Shown one piece after another: positions 1 through 7,878 of a DNA stretch of 64,000 bases (the first letter of the stretch is position 1; every line of letters begins with the position of its first letter). The notes below the pieces were generated by a model that did no database searches, had not been told where the DNA came from, and saw only the letters and a list, made by a program, of their open reading frames with translations. The DNA is from JAGTVG01 sp942491935 (GTDB taxonomy: Bacteria > Bacteroidota > Bacteroidia > Cytophagales > Cyclobacteriaceae): NCBI GenBank assembly GCA_942491935.1, contig CALOCZ010000066.1:1-64000 (forward strand), written 5' to 3'. Made by a program: the position numbers and the translations under genes.

Positions 1-147
1 CTTTATTTTTTCGCCTGATGAATTGCCTCCACCGGTTGAACCCTTAGCTATTGTCGGGCCCATGCCCATAGCTAACATAGATCCACCCACTGTTAAACCG
101 TTTTTTAAGAAATTTCTACGGTTGTTTTTTTTATCGTTTTTATCCAT
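1..147 (-). CDS. N-terminus of a Tat-exported protein (cut by window edge)
   Basis: Only the first 49 codons lie in the window; the gene continues past the left edge. The product opens with a polar, Lys/Asn-rich stretch, then a twin-arginine motif RRNFLK at about residues 10-15. A Gly/Met/Ala-rich hydrophobic segment and a flexible Gly/Ser-rich stretch follow. This is a Tat signal peptide, so the mature protein is probably folded, perhaps cofactor-bearing, before export. It is the last visible gene of a minus-strand cluster after a cytochrome-like lipoprotein and a DUF5777 barrel, which would suit a periplasmic oxidoreductase, but the catalytic part is not visible and the identity stays open. 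Confidence 0.75.
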   Translation of the reverse strand, partial: MDKNDKKNNRRNFLKNGLTVGGSMLAMGMGPTIAKGSTGGGNSSGEKIK

Positions 148-158
148 ATATTAAAAAA

Positions 159-1070
159 TTAAAATCCCCATAATCTAGTCATGTTGAAACCTACACGAAA
201 TGAAAGCTTATTGTCTCCATCCACATCCTTTATGAATTCATTGGTATTGTAAGTCAAGTTATATTGAGGAAGAATGTCCCCGTAAACACTGAAAAAGAAT
301 TGAAAAGCATGGGCACTGGTCGCCACCTCGTAACCGAATGATACATTCCTATAAGGGCCTGCGTCTCTCTGATACGGTTCGCTTGCATTGTTTATGGCAT
401 GCTCAGTAAATGGCTCTGTCCAGTCGAAAATTATGGAGCCCTGAGAGCTCACCTTGAACCTGGCTCCAATATGCAATCCAAAGACATCATTGCTGTATAA
501 GGTATCCACAGCATTAAAATGTGACCATTGTGGGGCTAATTGAAGTGAAAATTTCTTTGAGAGCCTTCTGGATAGGATCAATTCTGAAAAATAGGAATAC
601 CTGTGAAGTTGTGTGGCGAAATTATCTTCGTTTCGGGTATCTATCACCATATTTCCATAGAAGGTCAGGTTAAATGGACTCCCACCATCACGTCCCTGTT
701 GAAGGATCTTCCCTTTAATATTAAGATCAACATAAGGATTTGTCACAATTACCTTTGAGAGACCAAATCCGATGCTTAACCGGTCGATGATAGAATAAGT
801 GAAACCCAACCTGATATTGGAGGGTGCAAAAACTCCATAAAGATCGGAAGCCCCGTTTCTCACCGTGCCAAAACGGTGCTGGATATTCCATTCCAGGGTT
901 TTAGAAGCATTGATTACATCCGTTTGATTCTCAAGTAGTACTGCACTTTCAAATGCTTTGCGTTGTGGTCTTGGTTTCGATTTTTCTTCATCCTGTGCCA
1001 TCGCTCCACTAACAATGAATAACATGGAATTCGCTAATAGCACGAAAGTTATAATTTTTAGATTTTTCAT
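159..1070 (-). CDS. DUF5777 family outer-membrane beta-barrel protein
   Basis: A 303-residue exported protein. Its cleavable signal peptide ends near the Ala-Gln of 'SGAMAQ', and alternating hydrophobic strands and aromatic residues run to a C-terminal Phe (RLWGF), typical of an outer-membrane barrel. Overall it resembles the Bacteroidota family DUF5777, whose function is unknown. I chose the ATG at 1070 because the longer frame begins with TTG at 1109, overlaps the upstream gene and puts charged residues ahead of the signal peptide. It lies 11 bp upstream of the Tat-protein gene and 13 bp downstream of the cytochrome-like gene, so the three are probably co-transcribed. Confidence 0.8.
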   Translation of the reverse strand: MKNLKIITFVLLANSMLFIVSGAMAQDEEKSKPRPQRKAFESAVLLENQTDVINASKTLEWNIQHRFGTVRNGASDLYGVFAPSNIRLGFTYSIIDRLSIGFGLSKVIVTNPYVDLNIKGKILQQGRDGGSPFNLTFYGNMVIDTRNEDNFATQLHRYSYFSELILSRRLSKKFSLQLAPQWSHFNAVDTLYSNDVFGLHIGARFKVSSQGSIIFDWTEPFTEHAINNASEPYQRDAGPYRNVSFGYEVATSAHAFQFFFSVYGDILPQYNLTYNTNEFIKDVDGDNKLSFRVGFNMTRLWGF

Positions 1071-1083
1071 TTCTTTATATATT

Positions 1084-1479
1084 TTAATTGTTTTCAGCTC
1101 CTTCTTCAATCCATATTAACACCATCTGGGTATCCCCGGGCGAACTGTATATTTCCATAGAACCACCTGGTGCAATTTTGGTATATAAAAGACTTTGTTC
1201 CGGATTGTCAGTATCAATATAACCGCCACCTGTTAGAGATGCATATGCAAAATCTTCTGATAGATCAGGTGGAATACCTCCATTGTTGTGACATCCCGTA
1301 GTTGCACAGCTTGTTTCAAAATACGGGATCAAATCCTCTGAAAAGCTTACATCCATAGGAACATCAGGTAGTGGCTTTTCGTAATACGCGCAAGAAGTAA
1401 ATCCCAATAAAAGGATGAACAGTATTGGAAGAATTTCTCTCGCCCGCCTTTTCGTTTTGCTTGTGAATAATTTCATCAT
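1084..1479 (-). CDS. Cytochrome c-like lipoprotein with CX4CH motif
   Basis: A small lipoprotein of about 131 residues. A basic N-terminus precedes a hydrophobic helix and a lipobox (LLGFTSC), so it should be anchored in a membrane by the acylated Cys. The mature part has one haem-attachment-like motif, CATTGCH, with four residues between the cysteines instead of the usual two. Met in GGSMEIY could be the distal ligand. Bacteroidota have many short lipoproteins with this variant; that it binds haem is inference. The ATG at 1479 is used here; another ATG at 1494 adds five residues. It is the first gene of the minus-strand cluster divergent from the FNR-like regulator. Confidence 0.75.
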   Translation of the reverse strand: MMKLFTSKTKRRAREILPILFILLLGFTSCAYYEKPLPDVPMDVSFSEDLIPYFETSCATTGCHNNGGIPPDLSEDFAYASLTGGGYIDTDNPEQSLLYTKIAPGGSMEIYSSPGDTQMVLIWIEEGAENN

Positions 1480-1494
1480 CGTATGTATTATCAT

Positions 1495-1961
1495 GTTAAA
1501 TCTTTAGCCTGTTAATCACTACATTTTTGTGAACTGATATAGCTGATGCCGGATATTGGGAGAAAATATCTTTAATGGACTCTGAAAAAAATAAATAAAG
1601 TGTAATAATCAACTCAAATCTCGAATCTCTAACTCCCTGCCGCATCATGGATATTTCAGTAAAACTGTTAATAATGATCAGGAATCTTATCCATTTTATG
1701 TTTATCCAAAAAGTAGAAAAAATAACATTCTGGTCTTAATTAAGAAAAATAGATAATTCCAAAGCAAAAATGATCCTTATTGTATTTTTTATCAATTTGT
1801 TGCCTAAGATTTAATAGATACATTCAATTGATTATTTTTGACAAAATTTTGATATAGATTCGGATAAATATGATTTATATCATATTAATATGAACAAAAA
1901 TCGTTGTATTTTTAAGCTCGGTTTCATATTTTGACGAAATTATTGAGATAAACGGGGAGAG
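1495..1961. other. Divergent intergenic region, cytochrome cluster / FNR-like regulator
   Basis: This 467-bp AT-rich region separates the minus-strand cytochrome cluster from the plus-strand FNR-like gene and must hold both promoters. I see no open reading frame or RNA gene in it. Its one clear signal is an FNR-type palindrome at 1867-1886. A near-match to the Bacteroidota -7 element (TATTTTG, one T short) lies around 1937-1943. A GGGGAGAG stretch just before the start codon at 1962 could serve as a ribosome binding site. Confidence 0.6.
1867..1886. promoter_or_regulatory. FNR/CRP-type operator candidate
   Basis: A perfect inverted repeat of AATATGAT and ATCATATT with a TTAT spacer. Its core, TGAT-N4-ATCA, matches the centre of the FNR consensus TTGAT-N4-ATCAA. 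It lies about 76 bp upstream of the FNR-like regulator's start codon, in the region shared with the divergent cytochrome cluster. Autoregulation and control of the cluster are inferred from position. Confidence 0.55.
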
Positions 1962-2660
1962 ATGGTAGATTATAACAAGAAAAAATGCCTGGAGTGCAGG
2001 CATTGTTTTAGGCGAAATGTTCTTTTCGAATTATTGAACGATAAAGAACTCGAATTGCTGAATGAAAATCGTACAGAAGTTTTTTTCAAGAAAGGTGAAA
2101 TTATTTTCAAACAAGGTTCACCCTTATCCCACATTGTTATAATCAGTGAAGGTCTTGGCAAGGATTATATTGAAGGCCCCAGGGGAAAAAATCTTATTAT
2201 TTCAATCGTTCAACCTTACCTGATCAGCGGTGGACCTGGTATGTACGTAGATATGCGTCACCATTCTTCATTGATGGCCCTTATGGATACCAAAGCCTGT
2301 TTCATAGATGTAAAGGTATTTAAGGACGTAATTCGTAAAAATTCCGTATTTGCTGAAGAATTTATCAGGTGCTTTTCGGAGAGCAGTATTCATACATTTA
2401 GTCAATTTGTTACGCTCACACAAAAGAACATGGAAGGACGTATAGCCGAAGCTTTGCTATATCTCAAAAATGATGTGTTCAAAAATGGTTCCATCAAGTA
2501 CATTACTCGGCAAGAGATAGCAGACTTGACTGGATTGACCAAAGAAAGCACTATCCGCGTCATGAAGGAGTTCAAAAATGAATGTGTGATTGAAGAGGAG
2601 GATAAAGAAATTCTCATTCTTAATGAGGGAGCATTGCAGAAATATGCGGATTTAGGGTAA
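1962..2660 (+). CDS. CRP/FNR family regulator with N-terminal Cys motif
   Basis: A 232-residue transcription factor. An N-terminal CX2CX2C motif (Cys9, Cys12, Cys15) is followed by a cyclic-nucleotide-binding-like beta-roll (about 30-125), a dimerisation helix (about 135-170) and a winged helix-turn-helix (about 180-230). A fourth cysteine, Cys113, sits in the roll, so the set resembles the FNR arrangement of three N-terminal cysteines plus one distant one, although FNR itself uses different spacing. In the recognition helix (TKESTIRVM), Glu195 and Arg199 align with the FNR residues that read TTGAT. It probably senses oxygen, NO or redox state and may act on the palindrome upstream. The effector cannot be read from the sequence. 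Confidence 0.88.
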   Translation: MVDYNKKKCLECRHCFRRNVLFELLNDKELELLNENRTEVFFKKGEIIFKQGSPLSHIVIISEGLGKDYIEGPRGKNLIISIVQPYLISGGPGMYVDMRHHSSLMALMDTKACFIDVKVFKDVIRKNSVFAEEFIRCFSESSIHTFSQFVTLTQKNMEGRIAEALLYLKNDVFKNGSIKYITRQEIADLTGLTKESTIRVMKEFKNECVIEEEDKEILILNEGALQKYADLG

Positions 2661-2971
2661 TTCCTATAGTCTAGCTATATCCCGGGTCCCCTTAATTTCA
2701 TAGTCTTCCTCAGGCCTGTCTCAAAGAATTTCCATCCAATGACAATTTAATTATAATCCGTCCGAACAACAATTGACCAAATGAGATTCTTGCCATTAAC
2801 TCAATTTGGGGAAATTATATCATTCTAAAGATTATAGCCACAGGTATTCTAAAATACAACAATAAGTATGTGTTTCAATTAGAGTGAAGGGGTAACTCAA
2901 CTAAAAGTAAAAAGAGGCTGACTTTTCAGTACAGCCTCAAACGGATAATTTTTGAAAAACTCAAAAAAAAA
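2661..2971. other. Intergenic region between convergent genes
   Basis: A 311-bp non-coding stretch between the FNR-like gene and a small minus-strand gene. Apart from the minus-strand terminator hairpin at 2914-2938 I see no gene, repeat or RNA element. Confidence 0.5.
2914..2938 (-). terminator. Intrinsic terminator of the small repeat-protein gene
   Basis: GAGGCTG (2914-2920) pairs with CAGCCTC (2932-2938) around an 11-nt loop. Read on the minus strand, the stem is followed by TTTTTACTTTTAG. It lies 34 bp past the stop codon of the 2972-3289 gene. Confidence 0.7.
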
Positions 2972-3289
2972 CTATTTAAATCCCCTGTTCTTGTAATTTG
3001 GCCCCTTTAATTTTATGGGTCTAGATACAATTGTCATTGAACTTATCATATCAGCCTGAAATTTATCAAAATGGTTTTTGTAATTTGGACTGCTTAATTT
3101 GATTCTTTTCAAAGATTTCACTTCCACAAAAGATGTATTGGGTTTTTTTTGAAAACGATTATGTTTAAAATCAAGCGGAGATAACTTGATGTATTCCTTT
3201 GTGTAAAGAGTATAAGAATCATTTATATACTGTGATTTTGCAACTTGACTTAATCCCATTGCTAAAATAATGAAGAATATTTTTTTCAT
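2972..3289 (-). CDS. Small secreted protein with three short repeats, unknown function
   Basis: A 105-residue protein with an N-terminal signal peptide (MKKIFFIILAMGLS, cleavage near AKSQ). The mature part is basic and carries three imperfect copies of a short motif: IKLSPLDFKHNRF, IKLSSPNYKNHF and IKLKGPNYKNRGF, the last at the C-terminus. I do not recognise a family. The ATG at 3289 is preferred because the longer frame needs a TTG at 3301 and disturbs the signal peptide. A good terminator follows the gene, which supports it being real. Confidence 0.6.
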   Translation of the reverse strand: MKKIFFIILAMGLSQVAKSQYINDSYTLYTKEYIKLSPLDFKHNRFQKKPNTSFVEVKSLKRIKLSSPNYKNHFDKFQADMISSMTIVSRPIKLKGPNYKNRGFK

Positions 3290-3397
3290 TTCCGACAACA
3301 ATTTTTAAAAACGAATTAAAATTTTAATGAAGGCCTACAACCTGTTTTTAGAGCTATTCTTGAGGCAACTCAAGAAATACAGGATTTTGAGTAGTAT

Positions 3398-3817
3398 TTA
3401 AACCGTTTTTGGAGGAGGAAGCTGGATATCGATCAGGCACATGTAATTTAAGCGCAATGGTAATGTTATGAATTCCCCAATGGAATCTTTACTAAAGACG
3501 GTTTTGGAATTATTTTCCTTAATCAAGAATTCCTGCATTTCATGGATTTCTTCTAAGTTTTCATTTTGCTCACAGGTTATTTGGACGGCATTAGTATAAC
3601 CATTTAGTAAAGGATTTATCATAAGAGACAGCAAAAATTGCATCGTCAATACAATTATTAAATATTTCAATCCCGTTTGATTACTAAAAATGGCAAATCG
3701 GTCTCTCATTTCTGTCAAATACATTAAAAAATGTTTTATTTCTTTGTACGGGAAGTGTCGAAGTATGTTGCGAAATATTCTTGCTTTGGACAAACTATCC
3801 CTAAAGAGAAATCTCAT
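3398..3817 (-). CDS. Hypothetical single-pass membrane protein
   Basis: A 139-residue frame with a basic N-terminal third, one strong hydrophobic segment at about residues 50-72 (LIIVLTMQFLLSLMINPLL) and a polar, probably extracytoplasmic C-terminal half with one cysteine. No family is recognisable. An internal Met near residue 37 would turn the hydrophobic segment into a signal anchor close to the N-terminus. It has no clear operon partners: about 50 bp separate it from the rhamnosidase gene upstream and about 100 bp from the small repeat protein. The frame is long for chance in such AT-rich DNA, but the call is tentative. Confidence 0.4.
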   Translation of the reverse strand: MRFLFRDSLSKARIFRNILRHFPYKEIKHFLMYLTEMRDRFAIFSNQTGLKYLIIVLTMQFLLSLMINPLLNGYTNAVQITCEQNENLEEIHEMQEFLIKENNSKTVFSKDSIGEFITLPLRLNYMCLIDIQLPPPKTV

Positions 3818-3869
3818 TTGACAATGTAAATCATATTATGATAATTTGTCAACCTAAATCGGCAATCAA

Positions 3870-6623
3870 TTACTGGTAATTGAATTTTATATTATATCTA
3901 ACAGCGGAAAGAATAAGTTCTATTTTTTCATGGTCTTCCTTAATTTGATCAAAGCTAACCTCCTCATTTTCTTTTGATTTTACCGAATAAGATATGTTGC
4001 CTGGAAGTACTACTTTTGCTGTAGTATTAAATGGTATCCGGACGGAGAACGATACGGCATCTCCGTTTCTTTCCCAATTACTTTCTATCTTGCCATATCG
4101 GGATTCGGTACTTGTTTTTACCCAGGTCAGGTCATCGGGGAAATAAGGATTGATAATGAAATGTTTATATCCCGGGTTTTGTTCATCAGGCCTGATACCT
4201 CCCAGATATTTGTAGAACCAGGCACTTACATCCCCGAAGAAAATATGGTTTCTGGAGCTTTCCCCTTCCCAGTCTTCCCATAAGGTAGTGGCGCCCTGGC
4301 TCATCCAGTGACCCCATCCGGGGAAATCTGTGGTATTTATCATATTATAGGCGACATCGATTTTACCCATCTCGGCCAGGGTATTTGGGACGAATTTTGA
4401 ACCAAGTACCCCGAAATCAAGATTGAAATCGTTGTTTTCTATATTTTCAACCAGATTATTTAAAACCTCATAAGCCAGATCGGCATCGAGCATATTAAAA
4501 AACAATGGACAACTAAGCGCGGTTTGAGTCCCGTTCCCAACAATATTTGTTGATCTATCTATAAACTGTTTTTCAAACGCCGACTTAATGTTGGCTGCAA
4601 GCGAAGCATATCGGTTCACATCAATATCATTACCCAGAACTCCTGCTATTTTTGACATGAGTATTGCGTCCTGATAGTAATAGGCAGTTGTGATTAACTG
4701 TGCTGGTGTTTTAGCTCTTACAGGTACCCAATCGCCTAATCCCCAATGCACTATATAATCCTCAGCAGTCCCTGAAAGGAACTCGATATATTTTTTCATT
4801 GCAGGATAGTACTTTTGAAGGATCTCCCTATTGCCAGTATATACATATGTTTTCCAGGGAAGGATAAGAAGGGCATAATCCCATGCAGGCCCATTACCCC
4901 AGTAATATCCCCAACCTCCTGTCGGAACAATAGCTGACACCATTCCTGTTGGCAATTGCGAATCGACAATATCGCCTATCCATTTATCATAAGAGTTAGC
5001 AATATCATAGTTATACAATGCCATATCACAGGCCAGTTGGGCATCCCCGGTCCAACCATTTTTTTCACGGTGTGGACAATCAGTGGGATATCCATGAAAG
5101 TTGTTTATGAAAGACCATTCAGTTGAGCTTTGAATGCTATTCAGCAAATCGTTCGAGCAGGAGAATGAACCTGTTTTTGATATTGAGGTACTCACTGCAC
5201 AAGCTTTAATATTATTGATGGCCAATTCATCGAAACCCTCTATCTCGACATATTGAAAACCATGATAGGTAAACCTGGGGTGCCAGACCTCAGGGCCTCC
5301 TCCTTTAGTAACATATACATCGGTCTGGAAAGTAGATTCTGCAACCAGCCCATCGATATTTCTTTGATCGACCGTTCCATCCGGATAGAGTTTTTCTCCA
5401 TATTTGAACCGTATCTTTCTGCCCGTTTCTGTATTGGCCGAAAACTCAATAAAACCTGCCATATTTTGCCCAAAATCACAAACCAGCGTATTTTCAGATG
5501 TTTTATAGATTCTTTCAGGCTTGATCTTTTTAAGAATCCTGATCGGAGGAAGGTTTTGTGCGGCCATTTTACCTTCCGGACCCCTGACTTTCCTGACTGG
5601 GAACCAGTCATTTTCATAAAATCCAGGGCTGCACCAGCCTGCTTGTTCCAATGTGGCATCGTATTCTTCTCCCTGTCGTATACTATTAAATATTACGGGT
5701 CCGGGACTGCATGTCCAGGATGTATCGCTAAGCACCTGCTGTATTGTTCCCAGGCTGCTGGCGATTCGAATTTGCAGCCGGAATGCAGGATCTGCCCGCC
5801 ATGGAGATCTGTCAAAACTCCATACACCTCTGGAAAACATATTATACCATCCATTCCCCAGCATTACACCAACCGCATTCAAACTGTCGTTAAGATATTC
5901 TGAGATGTCATGAGTTACATATAATACTTTTTTATCATATGCAGTAAAGGCAGGATCCAATATGTTATTCCCCACTTTCTGTCCGTTTATATAAAGCTCA
6001 TAATAACCAAGGCCGCTGATATATGCCCTTGCGGATTTAGCATTACCATCAATAATAAATTCCTTTCGGAATATCGGGGAGGGTTCTTCCCGTTCAGGAG
6101 GTGCATCCTTAGCGATCTGCTTCCTTTGCTGATCGCGTTTGCTCCAGTCGAATAACCGGGGGGCGCTGATCCAATCTGCCCGCCATAAGCCAGGATTTAG
6201 CAATCCCATTTCCCATTTCGCTAATTGGCTGAACTTAGAAGGATTGCCTGATTTATCCCATAATCTAACCTTCCAATAATATCTTTTCCTGGATTTTACT
6301 ACAGGTCCGCCATATTTCACGTTTACGGATTGCTCCGAACTGATCTTCCCGGAATCCCATATGTCTCCTTCATTTTTATCTAATAAAAAGGGAGTGCTGG
6401 CCACAAGGATCTGATAAGCAGTCTGATTGTTCTCAGAAATACCCGATTCCGCTATCCAGGTAAAACCGGGATTAATATTGTCTATTCCCATAGGATCAAT
6501 CCGGTTATCAGTCAATAGTTTAGAAAAAGTGATGTCATTATATCGATCTGATTTCTGTTCCATGCAGGAATTCAATAGCAGAATTCCTAACAATAAAGCT
6601 ATAGAAGTAGGTCTCATTTTCAT
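3870..6623 (-). CDS. GH78 alpha-L-rhamnosidase, lipoprotein
   Basis: A 917-residue glycoside hydrolase predicted to release terminal alpha-L-rhamnose from plant or microbial glycans. It starts with a lipoprotein signal (lipobox LLNSC, Cys20), so it is membrane-anchored outside the cytoplasm. Beta-sandwich regions fill about residues 30-480. The (alpha/alpha)6 catalytic domain follows, with the family motif DCPHREKNGWTGD at 515-527 (Glu520 the likely general acid) and the TTLWEDW motif at 779-785 (Glu783 the likely general base). A C-terminal beta domain closes the protein. No SusC/SusD pair or other glycan genes are adjacent, so it is not part of a recognisable polysaccharide utilisation locus in this window. 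Length and motifs are normal for GH78. Confidence 0.93.
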   Translation of the reverse strand: MKMRPTSIALLLGILLLNSCMEQKSDRYNDITFSKLLTDNRIDPMGIDNINPGFTWIAESGISENNQTAYQILVASTPFLLDKNEGDIWDSGKISSEQSVNVKYGGPVVKSRKRYYWKVRLWDKSGNPSKFSQLAKWEMGLLNPGLWRADWISAPRLFDWSKRDQQRKQIAKDAPPEREEPSPIFRKEFIIDGNAKSARAYISGLGYYELYINGQKVGNNILDPAFTAYDKKVLYVTHDISEYLNDSLNAVGVMLGNGWYNMFSRGVWSFDRSPWRADPAFRLQIRIASSLGTIQQVLSDTSWTCSPGPVIFNSIRQGEEYDATLEQAGWCSPGFYENDWFPVRKVRGPEGKMAAQNLPPIRILKKIKPERIYKTSENTLVCDFGQNMAGFIEFSANTETGRKIRFKYGEKLYPDGTVDQRNIDGLVAESTFQTDVYVTKGGGPEVWHPRFTYHGFQYVEIEGFDELAINNIKACAVSTSISKTGSFSCSNDLLNSIQSSTEWSFINNFHGYPTDCPHREKNGWTGDAQLACDMALYNYDIANSYDKWIGDIVDSQLPTGMVSAIVPTGGWGYYWGNGPAWDYALLILPWKTYVYTGNREILQKYYPAMKKYIEFLSGTAEDYIVHWGLGDWVPVRAKTPAQLITTAYYYQDAILMSKIAGVLGNDIDVNRYASLAANIKSAFEKQFIDRSTNIVGNGTQTALSCPLFFNMLDADLAYEVLNNLVENIENNDFNLDFGVLGSKFVPNTLAEMGKIDVAYNMINTTDFPGWGHWMSQGATTLWEDWEGESSRNHIFFGDVSAWFYKYLGGIRPDEQNPGYKHFIINPYFPDDLTWVKTSTESRYGKIESNWERNGDAVSFSVRIPFNTTAKVVLPGNISYSVKSKENEEVSFDQIKEDHEKIELILSAVRYNIKFNYQ

Positions 6624-6725
6624 TAGATTACAAATTAATTAATATTCAGGATTCGACAAAATTGGAATAATCATTCAGGGATAATCCCTAATGCCTATTC
6701 TATTAAAGGTGAATCATGTCAAAAT

Positions 6726-6777
6726 AAAGGCAAACAATATCAACAACCCATTTTGAATCCTTCAATATTTTGCCTTT
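6726..6777. terminator. Long-loop hairpin, probable terminator
   Basis: AAAGGCAA followed by AATAT (6726-6740) pairs with ATATT and TTGCCTTT (65-77 of the 6700s), with a two-base bulge and a loop of about 24 nt. It is 20-75 bp past the stop of the M19 dipeptidase gene on the minus strand and is also flanked by T-runs on the plus strand. Confidence 0.4.
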
Positions 6778-6799
6778 TTTGGGTTCCTTTTATACTAGC

Positions 6800-7876
6800 C
6801 TAATCTTCCCAGGCTTCTTTTAAAAACCGAATGAAGTTCTTATGCATGATATTTTCAACATCTCCTTCTGAGTACCCTCTTGCCATAAGAAGTTCAGGCA
6901 ATTTCTGTAAATCACTTATTGAGTCCAGATCGTGAGGGCACTGTTCCTTACCGAAAGCACCGTCAAGGTCAGAGCCTATTCCCACATGGAAAGTATTCCC
7001 TGCGATCTGGCATATATGGTCCAGATGATCAATAAGGATATTAAGATTGACACCCATTTCTTCAGGAATTGACTTTCCACGTATCCAACCCGGTTTCATC
7101 ATCCACGCATCCATAGCAACTCCAATGACCGCGCCTCTTTCCAGCAGCGCCTTGATCTGATCATCGCTAAGTTGCCGGTTGTGATCAACCAGGGCCCTCA
7201 CATTAGAGTGACTGGCCCAGACGGGGCCTTTAAAATTTCGAAGAGCTTCCCAAAAACTTTCCTCACATAAATGCGTCGTATCCAAAATGATGTTCAGGTT
7301 TTCCATTTCACTCAAAAGTTCAATGCCTTTAACACCTAATCCACCAGATGCATCCGTCCCTTGTGCGTATGTTCCCGGACCATAATGAGCAGGTCCCAGC
7401 GCACGCAATCCTTGCTCGTAGCTTTTTTCCAAATAATTTAGGTTAATGATTGAATCGGCGCCTTCAAGACTTAATATATAGCCAATTGGTTTTTTGCCAG
7501 GTTCATCATTGCCCATCCATCTTTTCATTTGATTATACAAGGAGGAGAGGTTGACAACCTGTACCATTTCGCCCTCTTCTTCCATGGCTCTATACCAGGC
7601 CAGCTGTGCCTGTGTCTGCGCCCATGCCTGTTCTGGTGAATTCCATCCGGGGAGATCATTTCCTTTCTTTACATAACGTGCTATTTGAGTAGCTACTACC
7701 AGGCCTATATTCCCTTCTCTCATTTCCGGGAAGGCAACAGTCCCTTTACCCCTGTCCGGTTTATCATTCAAACCGTGTTCCATTTCCCGGATCTGATAAA
7801 CGGTATTCCTCAGATCGCGATTCCATTGCATCGCATTCATGCTCAGATCGAGGTGTGCGTCAAATATTAATTGCAT
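6800..7876 (-). CDS. Membrane (renal) dipeptidase family, peptidase M19
   Basis: A 358-residue zinc dipeptidase of the amidohydrolase fold. The N-terminal HxD metal motif is present (DAHLDLSMNA, His8 and Asp10). So are the bridging Glu region (SLEGAD), the metal-ligand histidine regions (DTTHL and ASHSN) and the C-terminal GSDLDGAFG signature. M19 enzymes cleave dipeptides, often with a C-terminal D-residue. There is no signal peptide, so it should act in the cytoplasm. It starts 2 bp after the stop of the PLP enzyme gene and is the last gene of the ridA cluster. The PLP enzyme could then process a D-amino acid released by this one; that pathway link is inference. Confidence 0.92.
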   Translation of the reverse strand: MQLIFDAHLDLSMNAMQWNRDLRNTVYQIREMEHGLNDKPDRGKGTVAFPEMREGNIGLVVATQIARYVKKGNDLPGWNSPEQAWAQTQAQLAWYRAMEEEGEMVQVVNLSSLYNQMKRWMGNDEPGKKPIGYILSLEGADSIINLNYLEKSYEQGLRALGPAHYGPGTYAQGTDASGGLGVKGIELLSEMENLNIILDTTHLCEESFWEALRNFKGPVWASHSNVRALVDHNRQLSDDQIKALLERGAVIGVAMDAWMMKPGWIRGKSIPEEMGVNLNILIDHLDHICQIAGNTFHVGIGSDLDGAFGKEQCPHDLDSISDLQKLPELLMARGYSEGDVENIMHKNFIRFLKEAWED

Positions 7877-7878
7877 AA

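Noticed and set aside
5253..5903. 216-codon plus-strand frame inside the GH78 gene
   Set aside because: It is a shadow of the conserved rhamnosidase frame with no recognisable domain or promoter.
3870..6623. A polysaccharide utilisation locus around the rhamnosidase
   Set aside because: No SusC/SusD pair, sugar regulator or second glycoside hydrolase lies nearby.
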